Assembly (NCBI GenBank): GCA_016718565.1
Contig: JADKCZ010000008.1
Location: 186,001-250,000, forward strand
Direction: 5' to 3'
From: Anaeromyxobacter sp.
GTDB lineage: Bacteria; Myxococcota; Myxococcia; Myxococcales; Anaeromyxobacteraceae
Length of the DNA stretch: 64,000 bases
Shown here: positions 42,612-51,572 of the stretch, piece after piece
How positions within the stretch are numbered: position 1 is the stretch's first letter
How the letters are laid out: each line of letters begins with the position of its first letter
Made by a program: the position numbers and the translations under genes
The notes under the pieces: model-generated
The model's database searches: none
What the model was told of the DNA's origin: nothing
The model's input: only the letters and a program-made list of their open reading frames with translations

Positions 42612-43397
42612 ATGGGCCCACCCGGCACGACCAGCGGACCAGCGGCGCCCGAGGCGCTGCTGCTCCTCCTCCAGGCGGCCGCCGCCTGCCACGCGCTGGC
42701 CCTGGTGGCGGCGCTGCTGCGGCCGCGGCTGGCCCGCTGGCCCCTGCTGGCCGGCGTGGCGCTCCAGCTCGCCTGGTCGCTCTGGCGCGGCCTGCTCATC
42801 GGCTTCCTGCCGCTCACCAACAAGGCCGAGTCCTTCGCCGGCGCGGCGCTGGCGGTGGGCCTCACCGGCGCGCTGGCCTTCCGGCCGGCGCGCGCCTACC
42901 TGGTCCCGCTGCTGCTGGTGCTGGGCGCGGCCCTGGCCGCCTCGCTGGCCTTCCCGCAGGGGCTGCACTGGCCGCCCCCGCTGATGCGGACCATCTGGTA
43001 CCCCACCCACGTGCCGCTCTCCTTCCTGGCCTACGGCACCTGGGTGGCCGCGGCGGCGGCGGGCCTGGCCTGGTTCACCGATCGCGATCCCGGCTGGCTG
43101 GCGCTGATCGACCGGCTGGCGCTGTGGGGCTTCGCCCTCTGGTCGCTCTCCATGATCTGCGGCGGCGTCTGGGGCGTGGTCGCCTGGGGGGCCTGGTTCC
43201 TCTGGGACCCCAAGGTGGTCTGGTCGGTCATCCTCTGGTTCCACTCGGCCACCTTCGTGCACGTGCGGCTCACCCCGTCCCTGGTGGCCCGGCCCTGGGT
43301 GCGCCCGGCGCTGGCGCTGGTCGGCTTCGGCCTGCTCTTCGTGGCCTACGTGGGCACCTCCTTCTTCTTCGGCACGGGCAGCCATGCCTTCGGCTAG
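42612..43397 (+). CDS. Cytochrome c assembly protein, CcsA/CcmC type
   Basis: The 261-residue integral membrane protein has about eight helices and the tryptophan-rich heme-handling motif WGVVAWGAWFLWDPKVVW near residues 191-208, which defines the CcmC/CcmF/CcsA family. A conserved His flanks it (HVPLSFLAYG, WFHSATF). These proteins bring heme to apocytochrome c outside the membrane. It is followed, with a 14-base overlap, by a ResB-like protein, so the two form a type II (Ccs) maturation pair. The protein is short for CcsA (about 320). Confidence 0.88.
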   Translation: MGPPGTTSGPAAPEALLLLLQAAAACHALALVAALLRPRLARWPLLAGVALQLAWSLWRGLLIGFLPLTNKAESFAGAALAVGLTGALAFRPARAYLVPLLLVLGAALAASLAFPQGLHWPPPLMRTIWYPTHVPLSFLAYGTWVAAAAAGLAWFTDRDPGWLALIDRLALWGFALWSLSMICGGVWGVVAWGAWFLWDPKVVWSVILWFHSATFVHVRLTPSLVARPWVRPALALVGFGLLFVAYVGTSFFFGTGSHAFG

Positions 43398-44388
43398 CCC
43401 GCCGCTCGGCCTCGGGGCGCCCCGGCCGCCCGCGCCCCGGCTCGCCTGGCTGCGCTCCCAGGGGCTCGGCCTGTGCTGCGGCCTGGGCACCGTGCTCCTG
43501 CTGGCCATCGGCTCGGTGGTCATGGTGGCCACCCGCGACGGCGCCTCGGCCGGCATCGGCCTCGACGACCTGACGGGCTTCTTCCTCCGGCCCAGCCCGG
43601 CCCACCTCTGGCTCTACCTGCTCTTCCCGCTGGCCGGGCTGTACGCCCTCAACACCACGCTGGCCACCTGGGACAACCTGGTGCGCCGCTGGCGGGCCGG
43701 GCAGCGCGCGCCCTCCGCCTACGCCGTCGCGGTGATCCACGCGGCCTTCCTGCTGGGCCTGGCGGCGCACGGGGTGGGCGGCTTCCTCTCCGAGGAGCGG
43801 GGCGCGGTGGTGGTCACCTCGGGGTGGCAGCCGCTGCCGGCCTTCGGCGAGGTGCGGCTCACCTCGCTGGAGGTGGACGCGCTGCCCAACGGCATGCCGC
43901 GCGAGGCACGGGTGGCGCTGGAGGTGCGCCGCCCGGGCGGGGCCGTCGAGCCCGCCCTGGTGGGCTACAACCAGCCGCTCTCGGAGGGCTTCGGGGCCCG
44001 GCTGGCGCTGCTGCAGGAGTTCGGGCAGGCGCGGGTGGCCCACCTCTCCTCCGGGGCCGAGCGCTGCGCGCTGGCCGAGGGCCAGGCCTGTCGCCTGGGC
44101 GGCGACGAGGTGGCCCTGCTCGGGTTCGGCGAGGTCCCCGGCCTGGGCACGCCCGCGGCGCTGCTGCGCGCCCCCGGGCCGGACGGCGCGCCCGCCGAGC
44201 GCTGGGTGGCGGCGCAGGGGCTGCTGGCGCTGCGCGGCGGACGCCCCCTCTCGCTGGACGCGGTGGCGCCGGAGCCGGCGGTGCTGCTGCGCGTCCGCGA
44301 GACGCCCGGCACCCCCTGGGCGCTGGCCTCGGCGCTGGTGCTGCTGGCCGGGACGCTGCTGATGTGGCGGCGGCTCCTCGCCAGGTGA
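43384..44388 (+). CDS. ResB-like cytochrome c biogenesis protein
   Basis: The 334-residue protein has membrane helices near residues 30-50, 75-95, 118-135 and at the C-terminus (WALASALVLLAGTLLMW), with a large extracytoplasmic loop of about 170 residues between the third and last. That layout, with hydrophobic start and a beta-rich loop, fits ResB/CcsB, the partner of CcsA. Sequence identity to ResB is not obvious to me, so the call rests on layout and the overlap with the CcsA-like gene. The loop also holds several Cys (RCALAEGQACRLG). Confidence 0.72.
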   Translation: MPSASPPLGLGAPRPPAPRLAWLRSQGLGLCCGLGTVLLLAIGSVVMVATRDGASAGIGLDDLTGFFLRPSPAHLWLYLLFPLAGLYALNTTLATWDNLVRRWRAGQRAPSAYAVAVIHAAFLLGLAAHGVGGFLSEERGAVVVTSGWQPLPAFGEVRLTSLEVDALPNGMPREARVALEVRRPGGAVEPALVGYNQPLSEGFGARLALLQEFGQARVAHLSSGAERCALAEGQACRLGGDEVALLGFGEVPGLGTPAALLRAPGPDGAPAERWVAAQGLLALRGGRPLSLDAVAPEPAVLLRVRETPGTPWALASALVLLAGTLLMWRRLLAR

Positions 44389-44467
44389 GGCCACGCCCGC
44401 CCACGGCCCCGCCCCGCGCACCGAGCCCCTCGCCCAGGCAGCGCGCCGCCCGGGACGCCGCGCCGCC

Positions 44468-44944
44468 CTACTTGGCCAGCCTCGCCTCCAGGAAGGCCTG
44501 GCGCACCGCCGCGTGGTCCTCCACCTGGCGGTCGTAGGGCTCGTGGAAGAGGGGCGCCGCCACCAGGAAGTCGGCGGTGGAGCGGTTGCAGGCCGTGGGG
44601 ATGTTGTAGAGCACCGCCAGGCGGAGCAGCGCCTTCACGTCCGGATCGTGCGGCTGGGGCTCCAGCGGGTCCCAGAAGAAGATCAGCACGTCGAGGTCGC
44701 CCTCGGCGATCTTGGCCCCCACCTGCTGGTCGCCGCCCAGCGGGCCGGAGCGGAAGCGGGTCACCGGCAGGCCGGTGGCGGCGGCCACCAGGCCGCCGGT
44801 GGTGCCGGTGCCGAACAGGTGGTGCTCGCGCAGCACCTCCTTGTTGTACTCGACCCAGGCCAGCAGGTCGGGCTTGCGCGAGTCGTGCGCGATCAGCACC
44901 ACGTGCTTGCGCTCGCGCATGGGGATGCGGGTCACCTCGTCCAT
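44468..44944 (-). CDS. mgsA: Methylglyoxal synthase
   Basis: MgsA turns dihydroxyacetone phosphate into methylglyoxal, a bypass that frees phosphate. The 158-residue protein shows HVVLIAHDSRKPDLLAWV, FGTGTTGGLV, the catalytic SGPLGGDQQVGAKIAEGDLDVLIFFWDPL and PTACNRSTADFL. Length is normal. I chose the ATG at 44944, with GAGG five bases before it; an in-frame GTG two codons earlier is possible. It is convergent with the ResB-like gene and follows the TonB-like gene by 64 bases on the same strand. Confidence 0.97.
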   Translation of the reverse strand: MDEVTRIPMRERKHVVLIAHDSRKPDLLAWVEYNKEVLREHHLFGTGTTGGLVAAATGLPVTRFRSGPLGGDQQVGAKIAEGDLDVLIFFWDPLEPQPHDPDVKALLRLAVLYNIPTACNRSTADFLVAAPLFHEPYDRQVEDHAAVRQAFLEARLAK

Positions 44945-45008
44945 GTTCACCTCGGGTGCGGGCCGGGCCCGCGGGCCCGGCTGGCGTGGGTGGGGCGGCG
45001 GCCGGGCC

Positions 45009-46151
45009 TCAGGGCGAGGCGCCGCGGGTGATGCGGAAGCCGGATCGCCCCACCTCCAGGTAGAACCCGAAGGTGAAGCGGATCTCGCCGCGGCCGTCCA
45101 CCAGCCCCGGCGGCGGGTTGTTGAAGGGCTGGGCCTTGCGGAAGGCGTCGAGCGCGGTCCGGTCCAGGAAGTCCACGCCGCTGGAGCGCTGCACCGCCAG
45201 GTCCTTCACGCCCCCGGCGTCGTCGAGCGTCACCGCCAGCAGGGTGACCCGGTCCTTGAAGGCGTACATGGTCCGGTCGGGATCGCGCAGGTCGAGCGCG
45301 TGCTGCGGGGTCCAGGTGCCGGAGACCGCCTGCTTGATGCGGTTGAAGTAGGTGGCGTACTTGAACTCGCGGGTGTTGAGGTAGGTGCCGTCGCCCTCCT
45401 CCACGCCGTCGAGGTGATCCGGGGCCGGGCCGCCCAGCAGCCTGGCGAAGGTCTCGGAGGGGACCGAGAGGCGCGGGTCGAAGCGCCCCGCCGCGCGCGC
45501 GCCGCCCTGCCCGGCCTCGGCGCTGGTCCTGGCGGCCTCGGCGGCGGCGCGGGCCACCTCCTCGCCGCCCACCCCCGCCGGGAGGGGCAGCCCTTCGGGC
45601 GTCGCAGCCGCCGCCACCCTGGCAGCCGCCGCGGCCCCCTCCGCGCCGGCCCGCTCCTGCGCTGCCTTCCCGCCCGCCCCCTTGGGCGCGCCACCGGCGG
45701 CGGCCACCGCGGCGGTGGGCACCGGCGCCACCTGGCCGAAGCCGGGCCGGGCGAAGCGGGAGCGGGTCTCCTTCGCCACGGTGTTGTTCCGGTCGCTGAG
45801 GAACTGGGTCTCCTTGGGCGGGGTGCTGTCGAGCGACGGCGCCACCTCGACCACCTGGCCCGCCGAGGCCGGCGGGGGCGGGCGCGGGGCGGGCGGGGGC
45901 GCAGGGATGGCTCGCGCCGCCGGGCGGGGCTCGCCGCCGATGGCCCGGTTGGCCTCCCAGTCGGCCGCGGCCAGCGGCGCCAGGTCCACCGGCCGGCTCT
46001 CGGGAGCCTGGCCGAGCCCCAGCCAGCCGGCGTCGAGCTGCGACAGCAGGGCCAGGTTGAAGGCCACCGACAGGGCGAGCGCCAGGAGCGCCCGCCAGCC
46101 TGAGCGGTCCTTGCGCCGTGCGCGCCGGAGGGTGGGTCCGAGGTGGTTCAT
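45009..46151 (-). CDS. TonB-like energy transducer protein
   Basis: The 380-residue protein has a basic N-terminus and one membrane helix (about residues 21-42), a long Pro/Ala-rich spacer to about 240, and a C-terminal domain at about 270-370: VTLLAVTLDDAGGVKDLAVQRSSGVDFLDRTALDAFRKAQPFNNPP fits the TonB_C fold. TonB links inner-membrane proton force to outer-membrane transport. ExbB and ExbD are not here. A possible AT-rich promoter lies just before the ATG at 46151. It is divergent from the GT51 gene. Confidence 0.85.
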   Translation of the reverse strand: MNHLGPTLRRARRKDRSGWRALLALALSVAFNLALLSQLDAGWLGLGQAPESRPVDLAPLAAADWEANRAIGGEPRPAARAIPAPPPAPRPPPPASAGQVVEVAPSLDSTPPKETQFLSDRNNTVAKETRSRFARPGFGQVAPVPTAAVAAAGGAPKGAGGKAAQERAGAEGAAAAARVAAAATPEGLPLPAGVGGEEVARAAAEAARTSAEAGQGGARAAGRFDPRLSVPSETFARLLGGPAPDHLDGVEEGDGTYLNTREFKYATYFNRIKQAVSGTWTPQHALDLRDPDRTMYAFKDRVTLLAVTLDDAGGVKDLAVQRSSGVDFLDRTALDAFRKAQPFNNPPPGLVDGRGEIRFTFGFYLEVGRSGFRITRGASP

Positions 46152-46250
46152 GCCGCCGTGAGATCTTAACAAGTTCCGCGCCTTTCGCCTTCCCTGCGAC
46201 CGCGCGGCGTTGATCCTGGGCGCCCGGGGGACTAGACCTCGGCCCCGGCC

Positions 46251-48338
46251 ATGGCCGCCTCCCTCGACCCACCTCCTCCGGCGCCCCCGCCGGGGCTCGC
46301 CGCCCGGCGGCTCCGCCACGCCCTGGTGGCGCTGGGTGCGCTGGCCCTGGCCTGGGCGCTGGCCCACGCCCTGGCGGACCGCGACTCGGTGCGCGAGCGC
46401 CTCCGCGAGCGCGCCACCGCCCTGCTGCAGCGCCGCCTGCCCGCGGCCAGGCTGGGCGACGAGGTGGCCGTGGACTGGCTCTTCCGCGCCACCGTGGGGC
46501 CGCTCACCGTGCCGGCCGGCGCGCCGGGGGCGCCGCCGGTCCTGCGGGTGGACCGGGTGAAGGTGCGGGCCGCCTGGTGGCCGCTCCTCTCCGGCCGGAT
46601 CGAGCCGGCCTCCATCCGGCTCTACGGCGTCCGGGTGGTCCCAGGCCCGGGCGGCGCGGAGCTCGAGCGGCTGGTCACCTCGCTGCGGGCGCCCCACCCG
46701 GCCAGCGCTGCCGCCGGCGCCGCCTCCCCTCGCGGCCAGGACCCGGTGCTGCACGTCCGTGGGCTGACCGTGGCGCTCTCGCTCGGGGCCCGCCAGGTGG
46801 AGCTCGGCCCCTGCGACCTGCGGCTGGAGCGGCGCCGCGGCGACGGCGAGGAGCTGATCGCCGCCGAGCTCGGGCTCCCCCGCGGCGGGCGTGGCGAGGC
46901 CACGCTGCGCCGCTCCTCCCGGGCCAGGACCGGCGCCGCCGCCGAGGCCTCCGGCCCAGGTGCGCCGAGCGGGGCCGGCGCCGCCTCCTGGGCGCTCTCC
47001 GCCTCGCTGCACGCCACCGCCGCCGACCTGCCGGACGTGCTGCGCCGCCGGGCCGTGGTGGCCACCGCGGGCGACCTGGCCATCTCGCTGGAGGCTGCCG
47101 GGGCGCCGGCCGGGGCCACCGCCACCCTGCGCGGCCTCCTGGGCGGCCTCACCCTGGCGGGCGAGGCGCTCGGGCCGGAGCCGGTGGGCCCGCTCGACGT
47201 CGCGGGCGAGGCGGACCTGGAGCTCTCCTGGCGGGACCGGAGGCTGCGGATCCGGCGCGCCGCGCTCCGGCCAGCCGGCCCGCTGGAGGTGCAGGTGGCC
47301 GGCGCCCTCACCGCCACCGGTGACCTCCCCTTCGACCTCCTCCTGACCATGCCCCCGGTGAGCTACCGCGCCCTGCTGCTCGCCCTGCCGCCGGCCCTGG
47401 CCCCCGGCGCGGACGCCCCTCGCCCGCCCGGCGCCTTCGGGGGCACGCTGGCGCTCTCCGGCGCGCTGCGCCGGCCCGAGGGCTGGGAGGTGAAGGGCGA
47501 GGTGGACCTGGCCGGCCTCCGCGAGGCCGCCCGCGCCGCCCCGCCCTCGCCGCTGCGGGCGCCCTTCACCGCCCACCCCGAGGGCGAGGACGGGCCGGCG
47601 GTGCTGATCGGCCCGGCCAACCCCGACTTCGTGCCGCTGGCCTCGCTGCCGGAGCACGTGGTGCGCGCCGTCACCACCAGCGAGGACGCCGGGTTCTTCG
47701 GCCACCGCGGCTTCGACTTCGACGAGCTCAGGAACGCCCTGGCGGCCGGCGCGCGGGCCGGGAAGCTGCTGCGCGGCGGCTCCACCATCTCGCAGCAGCT
47801 CGCCAAGAACCTCTACCTCTCGCGGGACCGGACGCTGGCGCGCAAGGTCCGCGAGGCGCTGGTGACGGTGGCCCTGGAGGGCACCGTGCCCAAGGCCCGG
47901 CTGCTCGAGATCTACCTGAACCTGGTCGAGTGGGGGCCCGGGCGGCACGGGCTCGGCGCGGCGGCGCGGCACTACCTGGCCAAGGAGGCCCGCGACCTCA
48001 CCCCGCGCGAGGCCTGCTTCCTGGCGGCGCTCATCCCCAGCCCCTTGCGCGGCCACGCGGCGGTGGCGGCCGGGGTGCCGCCGGAGCGCTGGGCGGCCCG
48101 CATCGACGACCTGCTCCAGAAGCTCCACGCCACCGGCGTGCTCTCCGACGAGGCGCTGCTGGCGGCGCTGGCCGAGCCGCTGGTCTTCGCCCCGTGGGTG
48201 CCGCGGCGCGCCCTGGCCCCCGGCGCCGCGCCGCCGCCGGAGGGCGAGGAGCCGGACGGCGACGGCCCGGGCGCCGACGGCACGGGCGGCGCGCTGGCGG
48301 AGCCGGCCGAGCCGGCCGAGCAGCCCTCAGGCGGCTGA
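46251..48338 (+). CDS. AsmA-like/GT51 peptidoglycan glycosyltransferase fusion
   Basis: The 695-residue protein has one membrane helix (about residues 22-40), a long beta-rich region (about 60-440) that reads like an AsmA/DUF domain, and a GT51 peptidoglycan glycosyltransferase at about 465-620: the catalytic Glu in TTSEDAGFFGHRGFD (near residue 475), RGGSTISQQLAKNLYL and EIYLNLVEWG. No transpeptidase follows; the C-terminus is acidic and Pro-rich. In classic class A PBPs GT51 comes first, next to the membrane. Here it is distal, which is unusual. It overlaps the convergent membrane gene by 12 bases. Confidence 0.9.
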   Translation: MAASLDPPPPAPPPGLAARRLRHALVALGALALAWALAHALADRDSVRERLRERATALLQRRLPAARLGDEVAVDWLFRATVGPLTVPAGAPGAPPVLRVDRVKVRAAWWPLLSGRIEPASIRLYGVRVVPGPGGAELERLVTSLRAPHPASAAAGAASPRGQDPVLHVRGLTVALSLGARQVELGPCDLRLERRRGDGEELIAAELGLPRGGRGEATLRRSSRARTGAAAEASGPGAPSGAGAASWALSASLHATAADLPDVLRRRAVVATAGDLAISLEAAGAPAGATATLRGLLGGLTLAGEALGPEPVGPLDVAGEADLELSWRDRRLRIRRAALRPAGPLEVQVAGALTATGDLPFDLLLTMPPVSYRALLLALPPALAPGADAPRPPGAFGGTLALSGALRRPEGWEVKGEVDLAGLREAARAAPPSPLRAPFTAHPEGEDGPAVLIGPANPDFVPLASLPEHVVRAVTTSEDAGFFGHRGFDFDELRNALAAGARAGKLLRGGSTISQQLAKNLYLSRDRTLARKVREALVTVALEGTVPKARLLEIYLNLVEWGPGRHGLGAAARHYLAKEARDLTPREACFLAALIPSPLRGHAAVAAGVPPERWAARIDDLLQKLHATGVLSDEALLAALAEPLVFAPWVPRRALAPGAAPPPEGEEPDGDGPGADGTGGALAEPAEPAEQPSGG

Positions 48339-49628
48339 GGCGGGACGGGCCGCCGCGGCCCCCGCCAGGCGCGCCTTCTCCCAGGCCAGCCAGGCCTCCC
48401 AGAGCCGGCAGGCCAGCCAGGTCACCGCCACCATGGCCACCATGCTCCAGGCCAGCGCCGGGAAGGCCAGCCCGGAGGCCAGCCCCAGCGCCCCCGCGGC
48501 GAAGCCGTAGGTCAGCTCCACCGAGACGATGTAGCCGGTCAGGGACTGGCGGCCCAGCAGCGTGAGCCAGCGCAGGGCCGGCTCGAGGAGGTCGGGCAGC
48601 AGCATCAGGGCGCCGGTCAGGCCCAGGTGCAGCGCCAGCCGCGTCAGGAACCAGCCGGGCGCGTTCATCCACCAGAAGGTGTTGTCCTGCGAGGGGAGCA
48701 CCAGCCAGGCGTTGGAGAGCCGCCCCGCCCCGTAGACCGCCAGCGCCAGCGCCAGGAAGGTGAAGGGCCGGTTGGGCCCGGTGGCCAGCGGCGCCACCGC
48801 CGCGCCCGCCAGCAGGAACGCCACCCAGCTGAACAGCATGAACTGGGCGCGCGGCGGGACGCCGTAGAGGTAGGCGAAGGGCACGTCGAGCAGCTTGGCG
48901 ACGGGATCGGTGGCCAGCGACGCCACGAAGGCGGCCTGGTCCCGGTGGCCCAGCGCCACCGCCAGCCACGGGGTGGCGAAGACCACCAGCAGCGCCACCC
49001 CCGCGGTGAGCGCCACCCCCACCGCGCGCGGCCGGCCCACCGCCAGGAAGGCCGAGAGCATCATCCCGAGCGCCAGGATGTTGAGCACGTCCACCTTCAC
49101 CACGTCGTGCCAGTACGGCCCCTGCCAGGCGCCGCGCCACAGGAAGGAGACCAGCACCAGCGCCAGGCCGCCCCAGACCGCCAGCCCGGGGCGCCTGGGG
49201 TGCCAGGCCCCGAGCTTCACGGCCAGCGTCATCCCGAAGCCGGCCACCGAGAGCACGTCGACGCCCAGGACGTAGGGCAGCCCCCAGCCCGGGCCCCAGG
49301 CGTTGCCCGCCACGTAGGAGAAGAGCCGGACCAGGTAGCTGATGCCCAGCAGCCAGAGCCCCCGCTTCAGCGCGGCGCGACGGCGCGCCGCCGGGTCGAG
49401 CCCCTTGCGCGCGTGGGCCGCGTCGGCCAGCGCCTGGGACAGGCCCGCCATGAAGAGGAAGCCGGGCGCGGCCAGGCCGCCCAGGAACATGAGCGCGTCG
49501 TGGAGCCGCTCGTGCCCCACCCGCCCGCCCGGGACGATCCACGCGGACAGGATGTGGACCTCGACCATGAACAGCACGGCCAGGCCGCGCTGCCAGTCGA
49601 GCCAGTGCTTTCGCGAGGGGGGCGTCAC
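48327..49628 (-). CDS. HGSNAT/DUF1624-like membrane acyltransferase
   Basis: The 433-residue protein has about ten membrane helices and starts WLDWQRGLAVLFMVEVHILSAW, which matches the RxLAxxxMxxxH start of heparan-alpha-glucosaminide acetyltransferase and DUF1624 proteins. A catalytic-type His is visible in VEVHIL. These enzymes move acyl groups to sugars across the membrane; here the sugar could be in the cell envelope. The gene ends 12 bases inside the 3' end of the GT51 gene. It lies 65 bases downstream of infA. Confidence 0.83.
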   Translation of the reverse strand: MTPPSRKHWLDWQRGLAVLFMVEVHILSAWIVPGGRVGHERLHDALMFLGGLAAPGFLFMAGLSQALADAAHARKGLDPAARRRAALKRGLWLLGISYLVRLFSYVAGNAWGPGWGLPYVLGVDVLSVAGFGMTLAVKLGAWHPRRPGLAVWGGLALVLVSFLWRGAWQGPYWHDVVKVDVLNILALGMMLSAFLAVGRPRAVGVALTAGVALLVVFATPWLAVALGHRDQAAFVASLATDPVAKLLDVPFAYLYGVPPRAQFMLFSWVAFLLAGAAVAPLATGPNRPFTFLALALAVYGAGRLSNAWLVLPSQDNTFWWMNAPGWFLTRLALHLGLTGALMLLPDLLEPALRWLTLLGRQSLTGYIVSVELTYGFAAGALGLASGLAFPALAWSMVAMVAVTWLACRLWEAWLAWEKARLAGAAAARPASAA

Positions 49629-49651
49629 CGCGGCACCTTTCGGCCGGCGTG

Positions 49652-49672
49652 GAGGCCGGCCAGGCCGGCCTC
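49652..49672 (-). terminator. Hairpin after infA
   Basis: GAGGCCGGC at 49652-49660 pairs with GCCGGCCTC at 49664-49672 with a three-base loop. It lies 22 bases past the infA stop on the minus strand, with no T-run. A terminator role is possible only. Confidence 0.3.
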
Positions 49673-49693
49673 GGGCTTCGGGCCGGCCGCGGG

Positions 49694-49915
49694 CTACTTG
49701 TCGCGGTAGGTGATGCGGCCGCGCGTCAGGTCGTACGGCGACAGCTCCAGCTTGACCCGGTCGCCGGGGATGATGCGGATGTGGAACTTCTTCATCTTGC
49801 CCGAGGCATAGGCCAGGACCACCGGACCCTGATCGACCTTGACCCGGTACATGCCGCCGGCGAGCGCCTCGTCGACGGTACCCTGGACCTCGATGCCTGC
49901 TTCTTTCTCACTCAC
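49694..49915 (-). CDS. infA: Translation initiation factor IF-1
   Basis: IF-1 blocks the A site during initiation. The 73-residue OB-fold protein has EVQGTVDEALAGGMYRVKVDQGPVVLAYASGKMKKFHIRIIPGDRVKLELSPYDLTRGRITYRDK, in which GDRVxxELSPYDLTxGRITYR is diagnostic. The length (usual 72) is normal. The ATG at 49915 has a weak ribosome site. It stands alone, unlike infA in the spc operon, as is common outside enterobacteria. Confidence 0.97.
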   Translation of the reverse strand: MSEKEAGIEVQGTVDEALAGGMYRVKVDQGPVVLAYASGKMKKFHIRIIPGDRVKLELSPYDLTRGRITYRDK

Positions 49916-49980
49916 TCAGTCATTCCCTTCGTGCGCCGTGCGCCTCGGGCCCGGTCCTGTCCGGGTTCCCGATACACCAA

Positions 49981-50010
49981 GAGCGGCCCCGGTGGTTTCC
50001 GAGGCCGCTC
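49981..50010 (-). terminator. Long hairpin upstream of infA
   Basis: GAGCGGCC at 49981-49988 pairs with GGCCGCTC at 50003-50010, with an inner CGG/CCG and one mismatch, giving 11 pairs in all. On the minus strand it follows the TPR gene by about 200 bases and is followed by TTGGTGT. It may end the TPR operon. The remainder of 49,916-50,208 holds no gene I can see. Confidence 0.35.
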
Positions 50011-50208
50011 GAGGCCTTGCGGGGCCCCTTGTACTACGTGCGGCGGACCTTTGCCGCGTGAAGCCGCGGAGGATCGCCCTCGGAGGTCCGCCAGGCCCTC
50101 CCCCTCCTTCGGGGGCGGGTCCCGGCCGGGCGCTCATCCCCTGGCCTTTCGCGTCATTGAATCACTTCGGGGGGCGGTGCGCCACTCCCCCCGAGCTGGC
50201 GCCGGCCC

Positions 50209-50655
50209 TCACCCACCGAGGGCCTCGAGGAGCGCCCGGGCCCGCTCGCCCTCCCGCCCGGGCTCCGACGCCAGCGAGGCCAGGAGCGCCCTGGCCTGGG
50301 CGTGGTCCTCCGGGTAGGGAAGCAACCCCTCCGCCCTCGCCAGCCGGGTCGCGGGCGCGGCGCCGTCGAGCGAGCCGGCCACCTCGGCGCAGAAGCGGGC
50401 GGCCAGCGGCTGCCGGAGCGCCCGGTGGACCCTCGCCAGCAGCGTCCAGGCCCGGGCGTCCCTGGGGTTCGACACCACCAGCCCCTCCAGGATGACGCGG
50501 GCCGGCTCGCCCCGCCCCGCCTCCAGCTCGTCCTCGGCCACCTGCGCGATGGCCTCCGCCAGCTCGGAGGTGAGGCCGAGCGCCTCGGCCAGGGTCGGCG
50601 CCTCCGCCGGAGGGGCGGCCGGCGGGACCGCGGGCTCCAGGGTCGTGGTCGGCAT
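50209..50655 (-). CDS. Small TPR protein, SycD/LcrH-like chaperone candidate
   Basis: The 148-residue protein has an Ala/Pro-rich start and three TPR-like units. The stretch AEDELEAGRGEPARVILEGLVVSNPRDARAWTLLARVHRALRQPLAARF follows the pattern of type III secretion class II chaperones (a Gly-x-x-x-Ala turn, then NP-x-DARAW and LARVxxAL). The size fits (about 150-165). The gene sits five bases downstream of a gene for a hydrophobic protein, which is the order seen for translocator and chaperone, though usually chaperone first. The resemblance is by pattern and may be general TPR similarity. Confidence 0.75.
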   Translation of the reverse strand: MPTTTLEPAVPPAAPPAEAPTLAEALGLTSELAEAIAQVAEDELEAGRGEPARVILEGLVVSNPRDARAWTLLARVHRALRQPLAARFCAEVAGSLDGAAPATRLARAEGLLPYPEDHAQARALLASLASEPGREGERARALLEALGG

Positions 50656-50660
50656 GGCGC

Positions 50661-51572
50661 TCACCGGAGGTTGTGGATGGCGGTCATGCGCGTCTCGTGC
50701 ATGGCCCGGAGCATGTTGGAGAAGAGGGAGAAGAGCTCCCGGTCGCGGTCCTGCAGCCGCTGCAGCTCCATCAGCTGGGCCTTCTCGCTGGTGGATCCGT
50801 CGGCGGCGCCGGCCTTGGAGGCGCTGGCCGCGGCCGCCGCGCCGCTCGCCGCTGCGCCGCCCCCCAGGCCCACCAGCTCCGCCACCCCCGAGAGGTCGAG
50901 GAGCGTGCCCGCGCTGGAGAGGTCCACCTTCACGTCCCGGGTGAGCAGCCCGCCGAGCGTGGGGCCCAGCTTGGCGGCCAGGGCTCCGAGCGCCGGGCCG
51001 CCGAGCGCGGTGGCCGCCGCCCCCAGCACCGGCCCGGAGAGCTGCTGCACCAGCTTCTTCAAGGTGGCGTCGCCCACCAGCTGCGAGGCCAGGCCCAGCG
51101 GCGGCAGCAGGGTCTTCACGAGGCCCCACAGGCTGGTCTTCTTGGCGGCCGGCTTGGCGGCGCCGCCGCCGCTGGTCGACCCGGCGGAGGAGGCGGTGGC
51201 GCCGGGCGCCATCTTCTCCATCTGCCGGAGCAGGTCCTGCTCCGACCTGGTCATGATGAGCCCGATGAACCTGGAGAGCTTCTCCTCCAGCGTCAGCGTG
51301 GCGTCGCGCAGGAAGGCGTAGTCGGCCGGCAGCTTGGTGGCGTAGCCGGTGGTGGCCTTGGACGTCGTGGAGGACCTGGCGGGGGCCTTCTTGGCCGTGC
51401 CGGCCTTGGCCGTGCTGGCCTTGGCCGCCGTGGCCCTGCCGGTGGTGGCCGGGCTCGCCTTGCCGGCGGCGGCCCGCGGGGCTGTCTTTCCGGCGGCGGG
51501 GCCGGCCGCGCCGGTGAGGAGCTCGAGCGGCAGCGGGACGCCGCGGCCGGTGACTGCGCTGGTGCTGGGCAT
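50661..51572 (-). CDS. Hydrophobic Ala-rich protein, possible translocator-like
   Basis: The 303-residue protein has a Thr/Ala/Lys-rich disordered start (about residues 1-80), a middle with amphipathic helices (LTLEEKLSRFIGLIMTRSEQDLLRQMEKM), a hydrophobic Gly/Ala/Leu-rich stretch (about 150-230: LGAAATALGGPALGALAAKL) and a C-terminal coiled-coil-like helix (AQLMELQRLQDRDRELFSLFSNMLRAMHETR). This layout resembles secreted pore-forming translocators. The ATG at 51572 follows GGAGGAAGG. It precedes a small TPR protein by five bases. No family was recognised and the call is tentative. Confidence 0.7.
   Translation of the reverse strand: MPSTSAVTGRGVPLPLELLTGAAGPAAGKTAPRAAAGKASPATTGRATAAKASTAKAGTAKKAPARSSTTSKATTGYATKLPADYAFLRDATLTLEEKLSRFIGLIMTRSEQDLLRQMEKMAPGATASSAGSTSGGGAAKPAAKKTSLWGLVKTLLPPLGLASQLVGDATLKKLVQQLSGPVLGAAATALGGPALGALAAKLGPTLGGLLTRDVKVDLSSAGTLLDLSGVAELVGLGGGAAASGAAAAASASKAGAADGSTSEKAQLMELQRLQDRDRELFSLFSNMLRAMHETRMTAIHNLR

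Noticed and set aside
49916..50208. tRNA or small RNA in the infA upstream gap
   Set aside because: Hairpins are present, but no cloverleaf or T-arm sequence was found.
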